This document shows, in pieces, positions 1 through 6,011 of a stretch of 7,866 bases of DNA (position 1 is the first letter of the stretch; the number at the start of each line of letters is the position of its first letter). The notes under the pieces were generated by a model. It had not been told where the DNA came from, did no database searches, and worked only from the letters and a program-made list of their open reading frames with translations. A program made the translations under genes and the position numbers. This DNA comes from Verrucomicrobiales bacterium (GTDB lineage: Bacteria > Verrucomicrobiota > Verrucomicrobiia > Limisphaerales > SXQI01): NCBI GenBank assembly GCA_028293365.1, contig JAQGOX010000664.1, forward strand, positions 1-7,866. Direction: 5' to 3'.

Positions 1-68
1 GCGCTGCCGTCTTTTTGAAAAGTCGACCGTTTTCCGCTCGGACCTGAAGCTCAAGGCAGAATCCCTTC

Positions 69-614
69 CTACCGAATCCCCGGGTCAATCTGGTAATGAT
101 GAGCCTTTTGCAGCAATGGAATGCGCGCTCCCGTGATCCAATGCCGAAGGAGAAAAAAAAGCACAAGGGCTGCTGCGGCAGCAACGCATAACATCACTCT
201 CCACCCGGGTCGTGAAATGAACGTTGTTGTCACAAGTTCGCTCTTTTCCTGGGACGCTGTGCGTTCCTCAACGAGTTGGCCTTTGATCTTTTGCCAATCC
301 ACGCTCGGATGCGGAAGAAGGTTGATTCGATAGTCGCAGGAAAAGCAGGCGTCGCGGGCGCAATAATTCCGTTTGAGACGCATTAATTTTGGTTCGGGAG
401 CCTGCCCCTTAACTTTTAAGGAGCGAATTTTGCCAATTTCTTCGCCGGAAATTCGAATTCCGCACTGAACGCATTCGGCTTCGATATAGTTCGCAAGTAA
501 GTCGTCAAGATGCGACGCATCTGGATATTCCTGAACCAGCAGGCTTGCGAGGGACGAATGAATATCAGGCAATTGATTTACGTGTACTTGGATAATCTCG
601 CCTGTCGGTAGCAT
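69..614 (-). CDS. Hypothetical cysteine-rich protein with a single C-terminal membrane helix
   Basis: I do not recognise this 181-residue protein. The first ~130 residues are soluble. They hold a CVQC pair (C48, C51) and a second cluster at C85, C90 and C93 (CARDACFSC), an arrangement that could bind zinc or another metal. A strongly hydrophobic stretch at about residues 138-157 (VAAAAALVLFFLL) is one likely membrane helix, followed by a short basic tail. There is no N-terminal signal peptide, so the cysteine domain is probably cytoplasmic with a tail anchor; this is inferred. The ATG lies 8 bases after the stop of the pseudopilin-like gene, so the two are probably co-transcribed. No convincing Shine-Dalgarno precedes it, which fits translation coupled to the upstream gene. 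Length, uninterrupted frame and operon position support a real gene; the function is unknown. Confidence 0.72.
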   Translation of the reverse strand: MLPTGEIIQVHVNQLPDIHSSLASLLVQEYPDASHLDDLLANYIEAECVQCGIRISGEEIGKIRSLKVKGQAPEPKLMRLKRNYCARDACFSCDYRINLLPHPSVDWQKIKGQLVEERTASQEKSELVTTTFISRPGWRVMLCVAAAAALVLFFLLRHWITGARIPLLQKAHHYQIDPGIR

Positions 615-622
615 GGGACGGG

Positions 623-1471
623 TCAGTTACTGCTTGAGGCAAGGGCAGGTAAAGGTTTGTACCACATCCAATCTTTTGTCGGTTCGTACGGATATCGTGG
701 ATCAGTCGAAAGCGATTTAGAAAAATTATGAACACTCACGTGCAGATCGACAAAAAGAACTGGGGAAACGAATTGCGCACGCGCGTAGATCGGATCGTAA
801 ATGTCGCTTGAGCCGCGGACATAGTGCCATTGATACCATTCTGCAATCTCACAGCCGTAAAGGCGTGCAGTCGGTTCGTACATCATGATATAGAGCGCGG
901 GATTTGTCACCCAGTTCTCCGACTTCGAAGCAAGGCCATCGCCTTTATCTTCCGGCGTATTCTTGAACCCTCCGCCCGACACGGTGGTCAATCCGCCAGC
1001 GTTGTATTGGTAGCTGCAACCGATTGCTGAAAAGTTCGATGGTTTCAAAGACCCTCGGCAATCAGGAAGCATCTGACCTTTGTCCACCGGACAGTGATAG
1101 ACATCCGAGGGCTTCATGTAATTATAAAGTGGCCGGCTTCGGGCAAAAGCATAATATTGAGTCAGCCCCGGAATTGGATCAGCGCCCCCCATGGTGGCGC
1201 ACACGGACTTCAACGTTTTGTCGAGATCGACCACTTTGTTCGGGGGGAATTTGGAATTGTGGTCATCGGTGTAAACCTGCATCGAGATTCCCAATTGTCG
1301 AAGATTGTTGATGCATATGGCCAGCTTTGCCTTTTCCTTGCTGCGTGCCAGTGAGGGCAACATCAGGCTGGCGAGAATCGCGATAATCGAGATGACGACC
1401 AGCAATTCGATGAGAGTGAAGCCAGCCCTGGCTTGTCCCCGCGATGTTTTCTTTTCGAAACACGATTTCAT
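623..1471 (-). CDS. Type II secretion pseudopilin-like protein (prepilin-type N-terminal methylation domain)
   Basis: The protein has 282 residues. A short basic leader ends in G17, followed by FTLIELLVVISIIAILASL, the classical type IV prepilin/pseudopilin signature with Glu at mature position 5 (E22). By family knowledge, prepilin peptidase would cut between G17 and F18 and N-methylate the Phe. The hydrophobic helix (18-40) leads into a globular domain. The phrase MLPSLARSKEKAKLAICINNLRQLG is typical of the large G-like pseudopilin families of Verrucomicrobiota and Planctomycetota. Those proteins usually end in a FADGHV-type motif; here the equivalent is FVDLHV (240-245), with the usual Gly replaced by Leu. 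Cysteines at 127, 138 and 152 could form disulfides. No other secretion genes are adjacent, so this is probably one of many dispersed paralogues. The ATG at 1469-1471 is chosen because it gives a normal 17-residue leader. Confidence 0.93.
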   Translation of the reverse strand: MKSCFEKKTSRGQARAGFTLIELLVVISIIAILASLMLPSLARSKEKAKLAICINNLRQLGISMQVYTDDHNSKFPPNKVVDLDKTLKSVCATMGGADPIPGLTQYYAFARSRPLYNYMKPSDVYHCPVDKGQMLPDCRGSLKPSNFSAIGCSYQYNAGGLTTVSGGGFKNTPEDKGDGLASKSENWVTNPALYIMMYEPTARLYGCEIAEWYQWHYVRGSSDIYDPIYARAQFVSPVLFVDLHVSVHNFSKSLSTDPRYPYEPTKDWMWYKPLPALASSSN

Positions 1472-1605
1472 TGGGAGAGTTTTTCGTGAAGTCGCATTAC
1501 TGCATCAGAACGGCTTAGTGTTGTAAAGCTCTAAACAAAACGCGTGCTCGGAGTTGTTAGTGTAGTTTTTAACATTTATAGGAGCAAGAGATAATCGAGA
1601 ATAGG

Positions 1606-1613
1606 GCATCATT
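1606..1613 (+). repeat. Putative target-site duplication, left copy (GCATCATT)
   Basis: The octamer GCATCATT here is repeated at 1799-1806, immediately outside the other end of the inverted-repeat element. It would be the host target duplicated on insertion. Confidence 0.78.
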
Positions 1614-1614
1614 T

Positions 1615-1637
1615 GGGTGTGATTAAAAGTGGGTGAA
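1615..1637 (+). repeat. Left terminal inverted repeat of the MITE-like element
   Basis: This 23-base arm begins GGGTGTGATT and is the exact reverse complement of 1776-1798. Identity stops at both edges (1614 against 1799, and 1638 against 1775), so the arm is sharply bounded. Confidence 0.92.
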
Positions 1638-1654
1638 GACTCCCGGACGGACCG

Positions 1655-1680
1655 CGGGTTTGTGCGCCGCGCACAACCCG
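1655..1680. repeat. GC-rich hairpin inside the MITE-like element
   Basis: CGGGTT pairs with AACCCG and, after a single bulged T, GTGCG pairs with CGCAC around a tiny loop. A second imperfect hairpin in the same element pairs 1744-1753 with 1759-1769 (GCGATTTGTC and GACAAAATCGC, one bulge). Together with the terminal repeats, the element could fold into a long structured RNA if transcribed. No T-tract follows either hairpin, so they are not typical terminators. Confidence 0.65.
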
Positions 1681-1775
1681 CAGCACGCTCGGCTATTTGA
1701 ACGCGCTTGATTTCATCTAACCGCTGGACCGTGCGTTGACGCTGCGATTTGTCGTGGTGACAAAATCGCGCTCTG

Positions 1776-1798
1776 TTCACCCACTTTTAATCACACCC
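1776..1798 (-). repeat. Right terminal inverted repeat of the MITE-like element
   Basis: This is the perfect partner of 1615-1637; it ends in AATCACACCC and is followed directly by the second GCATCATT copy. Confidence 0.92.
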
Positions 1799-1806
1799 GC
1801 ATCATT
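1799..1806 (+). repeat. Putative target-site duplication, right copy (GCATCATT)
   Basis: This octamer is identical to 1606-1613 and directly abuts the right terminal repeat. Without the element the flanking DNA would read ...GGGCATCATTGCTG.... Confidence 0.78.
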
Positions 1807-1884
1807 GCTGCCCGCTGTAGCAGTGGAGGTGACGACACCCCGACTTGCTCCGATTCGCGAGAGGAAGGGAATCAGCATTTTGCG

Positions 1885-1915
1885 TCGAAACACGAGACCT
1901 TGACCCGTCTATAAC
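1885..1915 (+). promoter_or_regulatory. Candidate MerR-type promoter with 19-base spacer and centred dyad
   Basis: TCGAAA (1885-1890; 4 of 6 match to TTGACA) and TATAAC (1910-1915; 5 of 6 match to TATAAT) are separated by 19 bases. That is the over-long spacing typical of promoters controlled by MerR-family activators. The spacer contains an imperfect dyad, ACGAGAC-CTT-GACCCGT (1892-1908; 5 of 7 base pairs), whose centre at 1900 is exactly the centre of the spacer. A start near 1922 would give a ~50-base leader before the 61-residue gene. The reading is autoregulation by the MerR protein encoded downstream; this is inference and a chance match is possible. Confidence 0.4.
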
Positions 1916-1939
1916 TTCACAGTTTAGCCTCGCTGCGTC

Positions 1940-1975
1940 ATGGACCGGGACACAACGAAACGAGACGAACTATGA
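1940..1975 (+). CDS. Possible 11-codon leader peptide overlapping the next start
   Basis: An ATG at 1940 opens MDRDTTKRDEL and stops at TGA 1973-1975, which overlaps the ATG of the 61-residue gene (1972-1974) in an ATGA arrangement. Such overlaps often couple translation. There is no clear Shine-Dalgarno before it, and a frame this short arises easily by chance, so it is listed only as a possibility. Confidence 0.2.
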   Translation: MDRDTTKRDEL

Positions 1976-2157
1976 AAAAACGAGTTAACAAAGAAGAATG
2001 GGTCGCAATGTATGAAGATATAGGCCTGGACGGTTCGAGAAGGATGCAATGGCACAAACTCTTCGAGTCCCGGCATCCGGATGGTCATCAGGGCTTCCTG
2101 GAATGGCTGGGAATACCGCAAGAAGAGATTGATCTGATTCGCGAGGAAAGCCGATGA
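1972..2157 (+). CDS. Small stand-alone copy of the downstream MerR regulator's C-terminal domain
   Basis: This 61-residue protein has no DNA-binding helix-turn-helix, signal peptide, membrane segment or cysteine. Residues 5-61 align without gaps to residues 118-174 of the MerR-family protein encoded next door, with 24 of 57 identical. Shared positions include W10, M13, G18, W27-H28, F31-E32, R34, P36, H39, FL (42-43), LGI (46-48) and IR (56-57). That conservation, plus the alternating acidic/basic helices, shows it is a real folded domain and not a chance frame. The gene lies 51 bases upstream of the regulator, on the same strand and in the same frame, and is probably co-transcribed. It could bind the same ligand, pair with the regulator, or share an ancestral duplication; none of these is shown by the sequence. 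The Shine-Dalgarno is weak. Confidence 0.82.
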   Translation: MKKRVNKEEWVAMYEDIGLDGSRRMQWHKLFESRHPDGHQGFLEWLGIPQEEIDLIREESR

Positions 2158-2164
2158 TCGGTCG

Positions 2165-2197
2165 CGCGGGGGCGGAGTAGATCAACCCGCTCCCGCG
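2165..2197 (+). promoter_or_regulatory. Strong GC hairpin between the small gene and the MerR gene
   Basis: CGCGGGGGCGG (2165-2175) pairs over all 11 positions with CCGCTCCCGCG (2187-2197), with one G-U pair and an 11-base loop. No T-tract follows, so it is not an ordinary intrinsic terminator. The stem ends 11 bases before the MerR start codon, across the ribosome-binding area, where no Shine-Dalgarno is evident. In RNA it could lower or time translation of the regulator relative to the small protein, or act as a processing or stability site. That role is inferred. Confidence 0.6.
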
Positions 2198-2208
2198 TCG
2201 CCACGCCG

Positions 2209-2751
2209 ATGAAGAAATATTCGATCTCTAAACTCGCCCGGGCATTCGGCCTGTCACGCAGCACTCTGCTCTACTACGACCGAATCGGATTGTTGAAACC
2301 GTCGGGGCGAACCGGCTCCGGCTACCGGTATTACTTGCACCGCAATTACCATCAGCTCGAACAGATCTGCCATTTCCGTGCAGCGGGTTTGAAGTTGAAA
2401 GACATCCGGAGCGTTCTGTTGGCAGGAGGCAAACCCGGTGTCAAGTTGCTCGACAAGCATATGCGGGAGACCGCGGCAACTATCGTGGACCTAAAAAACC
2501 GGCAGCGGGTCCTGGCCGGAATGCTCAACCGGATCGCTTCCGGGAGCGGCTCAGCTCCGGTCGATGTAGAGTTGTGGATTGAAATGCTTGAGGCCGCGGG
2601 TATGAATCAAAAAGACAGGAAACGCTGGCACACTGAATTCGAGCGGCGTGCGCCTGCAGCACATGATGAATTCCTGCTTTCACTCGGCATATCCCCCGTG
2701 GAAGTGGCAAAGATCAGGCGCTGGAGTCGAGGGGAAATTCCAAAGTATTAG
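2209..2751 (+). CDS. MerR-family transcriptional regulator
   Basis: The protein has 180 residues. Residues 3-72 form a standard MerR winged helix-turn-helix: YSISKLARAFGLSRSTLLYY, then DRIGLLKPSGRTGSGYRYY as the first wing, then a second helical part with RAAGLKLKDIRSVL. Residues ~78-108 (LLDKHMRETA...LKNRQRVLAGMLNRI) are the dimerising antiparallel coiled coil. A Gly/Ser-rich linker (111-115) leads to a ~57-residue effector domain (118-174), the same domain as in the 61-residue protein just upstream. The only cysteine is C54, so the metal-binding cysteines of MerR, CueR or ZntR are absent and the signal is unlikely to be a thiophilic metal. Target and ligand are unknown. The start is placed by the MKKYSIS beginning typical of the family, although no Shine-Dalgarno is visible. 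Autoregulation through 1885-1915 is plausible. Confidence 0.93.
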   Translation: MKKYSISKLARAFGLSRSTLLYYDRIGLLKPSGRTGSGYRYYLHRNYHQLEQICHFRAAGLKLKDIRSVLLAGGKPGVKLLDKHMRETAATIVDLKNRQRVLAGMLNRIASGSGSAPVDVELWIEMLEAAGMNQKDRKRWHTEFERRAPAAHDEFLLSLGISPVEVAKIRRWSRGEIPKY

Positions 2752-3228
2752 ACCGAGATTTGCCTTCTGATGTGCGCAGTTGAGGATAGATTCAGACTTC
2801 GTCAGGATTCACTGGCGAAACATTTATGGGAGTTCTGCTCGGGCTTGAAATCAACTTTTCAAAATCAGAATCCGTATTTTTCTGACCCTATATTTCTGAC
2901 TTAATCAGGAAATATTCTAAATTTTTGCCTGGAAATGAAGGATGACTTTTGATGAATGTCATTCTCAAACGAAAGAAAGCGGGTGGCGTAGCTCCCTTTT
3001 CGGGAAAATGCGAATAGCGACGAGAATTGTCGAATTCCTGAATTGCACCCCTCGCCCACAGTTCCTCAGCTCCTGGCGACGGAAAAAAATTGAACCTTTC
3101 CGCGCGATGCTGCCATTAACCCCAAGAGTCGATCGCTAAATTCAGTTTTTTAAAATAGACATGAAATCGATCGTTTTGATGCGGCCCATTGATGATCCGG
3201 CGCGAGCAGCAGAAGGAATTCGCCGACC
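2752..3228. other. Gene-free region before the permease
   Basis: I see no convincing gene in these 477 bases. A plus-strand frame at 2942-3139 has no family-like features. Around 2865-2912, TCAGAA/TTCTGA-type motifs repeat and can form weak hairpins (for example TTTCTGA with TCAGGAAA at 2893-2912), followed by AT-rich sequence. These might end MerR transcription, but none is a clean terminator. Near the 3' end there is a TAAAAT (3151-3156) that could serve as a -10 box for the permease, without a clear -35. It is flanked by two copies of TCGATCG (3129-3135 and 3167-3173) that could be a paired protein site. Confidence 0.6.
3211..3217 (+). promoter_or_regulatory. Ribosome-binding site of the permease (AGAAGGA)
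   Basis: AGAAGGA ends 11 bases before the ATG at 3229 and 17 bases before the alternative in-frame ATG at 3235. The spacing favours the first ATG as the start. Confidence 0.6.
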
Positions 3229-5670
3229 ATGCCTATGTCCCTGATCACACAAGACCTTCATTTCGCGATCCGTCAATTGCGGAAAAACCCAGGCTTCACC
3301 GCAGTCGCGGTATTAACTCTTGCGTTGGGCATCGGGGCGAACACCGCGATCTTCAGCCTGGTCAATGCCGTGCTCTTGCGTCCGCTCCCCTTCCGGGATC
3401 CCGGCCGCCTCGTTTGGATTACGAACGTCGCGCCAGATGCGAACGACCTTTCCGGCGTCGCGGTCCGGCGAACCACACTGCGTGATTGGCGGGAATCAAA
3501 TCGATCATTTGAAGGCCTGGCAGGCTACGGCGCTTTTTTTGACCGGCTGAACTCTGCGTTAACCGTAAATGGTGAATCGACTCGAGTGGAGGGCGTAGTT
3601 GTGACTGGGAATTTCCTGGAAACATTGGGGGTACAGCCTCGCCTGGGTCGGGGTTTCATCGACGAAGAATGCCGCTCGAATGGACCCAAAGCGGTTGTGC
3701 TCACGGATCGCTTCTGGAAGCGCCGGTTTCACGCCGATCCGAATATGGTCGGACGTCCCATCTCAATCAACAATGTCCTATGGAACGTGGTTGGAATTTT
3801 GCCCGCGTCGTTCGACTTTTCTTCGAATTTCTCTCCCGGATCAAAGGAGGTGGATTTTCTTCGCCCCGCTCCAAATATTACTGAGCCGAAGGACACGGCA
3901 GGCAAAATGATGGCGGTGATTGGGCGCTTGAAACCGGGCGTGACGGTGCAGCACGCGCAACGGGAATTCGACCTGTTGAACAAACAACTTCAGCGCGCCC
4001 ATCCAGAGAGTGTCTCGGATTACGCCGCGCGGCTGACTCCTTTGCAGGAACAGATCAGCGGCCGATTCAAACGCCCATTTGTGATTCTTGCTTGCGCGGT
4101 TGGCTCAGTTCTGCTGATTGCCTGCGCGAATTTGTCGAACCTCCTGCTCGCGCGCGCGGCCGTCCGCCGAAAAGAGATCGCAGTCCGTATCGCGCTTGGC
4201 GCCAGCCGCAAGCGCCTCATTCGCCTGATGCTGACCGAAAGTGTCTTGCTCTCCGGTTGTGGAGCCGCGCTCGGATTGCCACTCGCATATTTCGCGACCA
4301 AAGGTCTGGCGCAATCACACGCTTTCAGCCTTCCGCACCTGCACGCGATAGCCGTGGACGAATCGGCACTGAGTTTCACGCTGCTGATCGCTTGTTTCAC
4401 CGGCATACTTTTCGGGATCGTCCCTGCATTTCAGTTTTCCAAAACAGACGTTCACCCGGATCTCAAAGAAGGGAGTCGCGGCTCAAGCCACGGACAGCAT
4501 CGAGTCTGGATTCGGCAGGCACTGGTCGTATCGGAAGTCGCTCTGGCCTGCATGCTCCTGATCGGCGCAGGCTTATTGTTACGCAGCTTTGTTCGAGTGA
4601 TCGAGGTCGATCCCGGATTCCGTCCGGAACAGGTGGCAGCCTGGCGCATTCAACCCAGCCGTCAGGCAGCCAAAAATACGGAATGGAATATATTCCTCAA
4701 AGAGCTGGTTCATCGCATTGAAGTGCTCCCCGGAATTGAATCGGTCGGCATAATCGATACCCTTCCCATGGGTGCCACCGAGAGACTAAATGTTCGCGCC
4801 AAAGGGGAAACTTACCGTGAGGGTCAAATTCCCATGGTCTTTATGCATCTTGTGGACGACGGCTATTTCAAAACCATGCGCATTCCGTTGCGTGCCGGCC
4901 GTTATTTCGATAGACACGATACAACCGAACCCGGAAACAGGTTTAATATCATCATTAATGAAAAGATGGCCCGCAGCCTTTGGCCCGGCAGAAATCCCAT
5001 TGGCCAGCTATTGACTGCCGATGACGATCCCGGCGCGGAATGGAAGGTCGTCGGGGTAGTAGGCAACGTCATGCAGAGCGCTCTGGAAGAAGAAGCCGGA
5101 CCGGCCATGTATATCACGGGTATGGGAACTATGGCGCCGGAATTAGTCGTGAGAACCAGAGCAACGCTGGCATCCCAAATCCCCTCCGTTCACGCCACGC
5201 TCCGGCAGATCGATCCTAACATCGCCTTGGATGATGCCCAACCGTTAACGAATATTGTGGATCGGGCGATTTCGCCTAAGCGGCTCGTCACCCTGTTGAT
5301 TGGCCTCTTTTCACTTCTGGCACTCATCCTCGCTTCCGTCGGCATCTATGGCGTGATCGCCTACTCGGTCAACCAGCGAACCCAGGAAATCGGCATTCGT
5401 TTGGCCTTGGGTTCGTCGAGAACCAATGTGTTACGGCTGATCATGGGGGAAGGAATGAAGCTGGCATTCATTGGCTGCGGTGCCGGACTGGCAGCTTCGC
5501 TCGCTCTCACGCGAGTCATGCAATCTTTGCTTTATGAAGTGAGACCTACCGACCCGCTGACATTCCTGGCGAGCGGCCTGCTCTTGATCGCAATAGCCCT
5601 GTTGGCTTGCTGGCTGCCCGCCCGCCGCGCCACACGAGTAGATCCAATCGTCGCACTGAGACATGCATAA
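3229..5670 (+). CDS. Duplicated MacB/FtsX-type ABC transporter permease (ADOP family)
   Basis: The protein has 813 residues and about eight membrane helices (approximately 25-48, 284-306, 334-357, 381-403, 430-452, 688-712, 744-766, 777-796). The opening (DLHFAIRQLRKNPGFTAVAVLTLALGIGANTAIFSLVNAVLLRPLPF) is the signature of the acidobacterial duplicated orphan permease group. Two tandem halves each hold an extracytoplasmic MacB periplasmic core domain (~50-280 and ~455-680) followed by an FtsX permease domain. The cytoplasmic coupling motif is duplicated as EIAVRIALGASR (316-327) and EIGIRLALGSSR (720-731). The C-terminus DPIVALRHA is typical of the family. It sits in the inner membrane and by homology works by mechanotransmission with a separate MacB-like ATPase, exporting or moving an unknown envelope substrate. 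No ATPase gene is adjacent, which is normal for these orphans. The frame is full length and intact. Confidence 0.95.
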   Translation: MPMSLITQDLHFAIRQLRKNPGFTAVAVLTLALGIGANTAIFSLVNAVLLRPLPFRDPGRLVWITNVAPDANDLSGVAVRRTTLRDWRESNRSFEGLAGYGAFFDRLNSALTVNGESTRVEGVVVTGNFLETLGVQPRLGRGFIDEECRSNGPKAVVLTDRFWKRRFHADPNMVGRPISINNVLWNVVGILPASFDFSSNFSPGSKEVDFLRPAPNITEPKDTAGKMMAVIGRLKPGVTVQHAQREFDLLNKQLQRAHPESVSDYAARLTPLQEQISGRFKRPFVILACAVGSVLLIACANLSNLLLARAAVRRKEIAVRIALGASRKRLIRLMLTESVLLSGCGAALGLPLAYFATKGLAQSHAFSLPHLHAIAVDESALSFTLLIACFTGILFGIVPAFQFSKTDVHPDLKEGSRGSSHGQHRVWIRQALVVSEVALACMLLIGAGLLLRSFVRVIEVDPGFRPEQVAAWRIQPSRQAAKNTEWNIFLKELVHRIEVLPGIESVGIIDTLPMGATERLNVRAKGETYREGQIPMVFMHLVDDGYFKTMRIPLRAGRYFDRHDTTEPGNRFNIIINEKMARSLWPGRNPIGQLLTADDDPGAEWKVVGVVGNVMQSALEEEAGPAMYITGMGTMAPELVVRTRATLASQIPSVHATLRQIDPNIALDDAQPLTNIVDRAISPKRLVTLLIGLFSLLALILASVGIYGVIAYSVNQRTQEIGIRLALGSSRTNVLRLIMGEGMKLAFIGCGAGLAASLALTRVMQSLLYEVRPTDPLTFLASGLLLIAIALLACWLPARRATRVDPIVALRHA

Positions 5671-5711
5671 GGAAGGGCCCGCGAGAACCAGTGCCATCAG
5701 CCAACCACAAC

Positions 5712-5725
5712 GGGAATATTTTCCC
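5712..5725 (+). terminator. Weak hairpin downstream of the permease
   Basis: GGGAA (5712-5716) pairs with TTCCC (5721-5725) around TATT, 41 bases past the permease stop. The stem is only 5 base pairs and no T-run follows, so it is at best a poor terminator. Confidence 0.2.
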
Positions 5726-6011
5726 TTCGGAACCCAATGGAAAGACTTTCTTGATTCCTCCTTTGTTGACTATGTGACCTTATGTAAGATCATCTTTCCT
5801 TCCCTGCCCTTCTAAAAGCCCTTCCCTCTGCATGATATGACTGGCAAAACCTGCCAACTGACCACAAACAACCGACAAATTTTGTGTGAAACTATTTTTT
5901 ACCCAGGGACCGTTTTTGTCCCACCCCCCATGCTACGATTGACCCAAAATATGAATCAGAAACCAATCGAAATGACTCACAAAACAGAGAATCGCCTTTA
6001 CCGGAACAACT

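Larger units (their letters stand above)
1614..1798. mobile_element. MITE-like non-autonomous element with perfect terminal inverted repeats
   Basis: The ends are perfect 23-base inverted repeats (1615-1637 and 1776-1798; outer ends GGGTGTG and CACACCC). The octamer GCATCATT occurs just outside both ends (1606-1613 and 1799-1806), as expected for an 8-base target-site duplication; T1614 then belongs to the element. The interior is about 138 bases, GC-rich, full of secondary structure and without a credible reading frame. Small size, perfect termini, target duplication and lack of a transposase fit a miniature inverted-repeat transposable element mobilised in trans. IS families known to make about 8-base duplications with G-rich ends include IS1595, ISL3 and IS256. 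Which one applies cannot be told from this sequence. Confidence 0.82.
1472..1971. other. Divergent intergenic region carrying a MITE-like insertion
   Basis: These 500 bases separate the minus-strand pseudopilin unit from the plus-strand MerR cassette and must hold both promoters. The central 185 bases (1614-1798) are an inverted-repeat element flanked by an 8-base duplication. The part next to the pseudopilin gene (1472-1605) is AT-rich, but I could not pick a convincing minus-strand promoter. The part next to the MerR cassette (1807-1971) contains a candidate promoter at 1885-1915. A minus-strand frame at 1505-1780 runs through the inverted-repeat element and does not look like a protein. 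Confidence 0.8.

Noticed and set aside
2..136. A plus-strand open frame entering from the window edge and ending at TGA 134-136
   Set aside because: It could be the tail of a convergent gene, but its last 68 bases overlap the better-supported minus-strand gene and nothing in the peptide is recognisable.
1505..1780. A 91-codon minus-strand frame across the MITE-like element
   Set aside because: Its N-terminal part is made of the element's terminal repeat and hairpins, so it is a chance frame in a non-coding insertion.
2893..2912. Intrinsic terminator after the MerR gene
   Set aside because: The stem is short and bulged, sits ~140 bases past the stop, and no clean T-run follows.
2942..3139. 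A 65-codon plus-strand frame upstream of the permease
   Set aside because: No recognisable domain, no ribosome-binding site and low-complexity composition; it fits non-coding DNA better.
3229..5670. The permease as a complete MacB exporter
   Set aside because: It has no nucleotide-binding domain (no Walker A or ABC signature) and no ATPase gene beside it; the duplicated permease architecture is of the orphan type.
5750..5792. TTGACT with TAAGAT as a sigma-70 promoter
   Set aside because: The boxes are only ~13 bases apart, too close for a functional -35/-10 pair.
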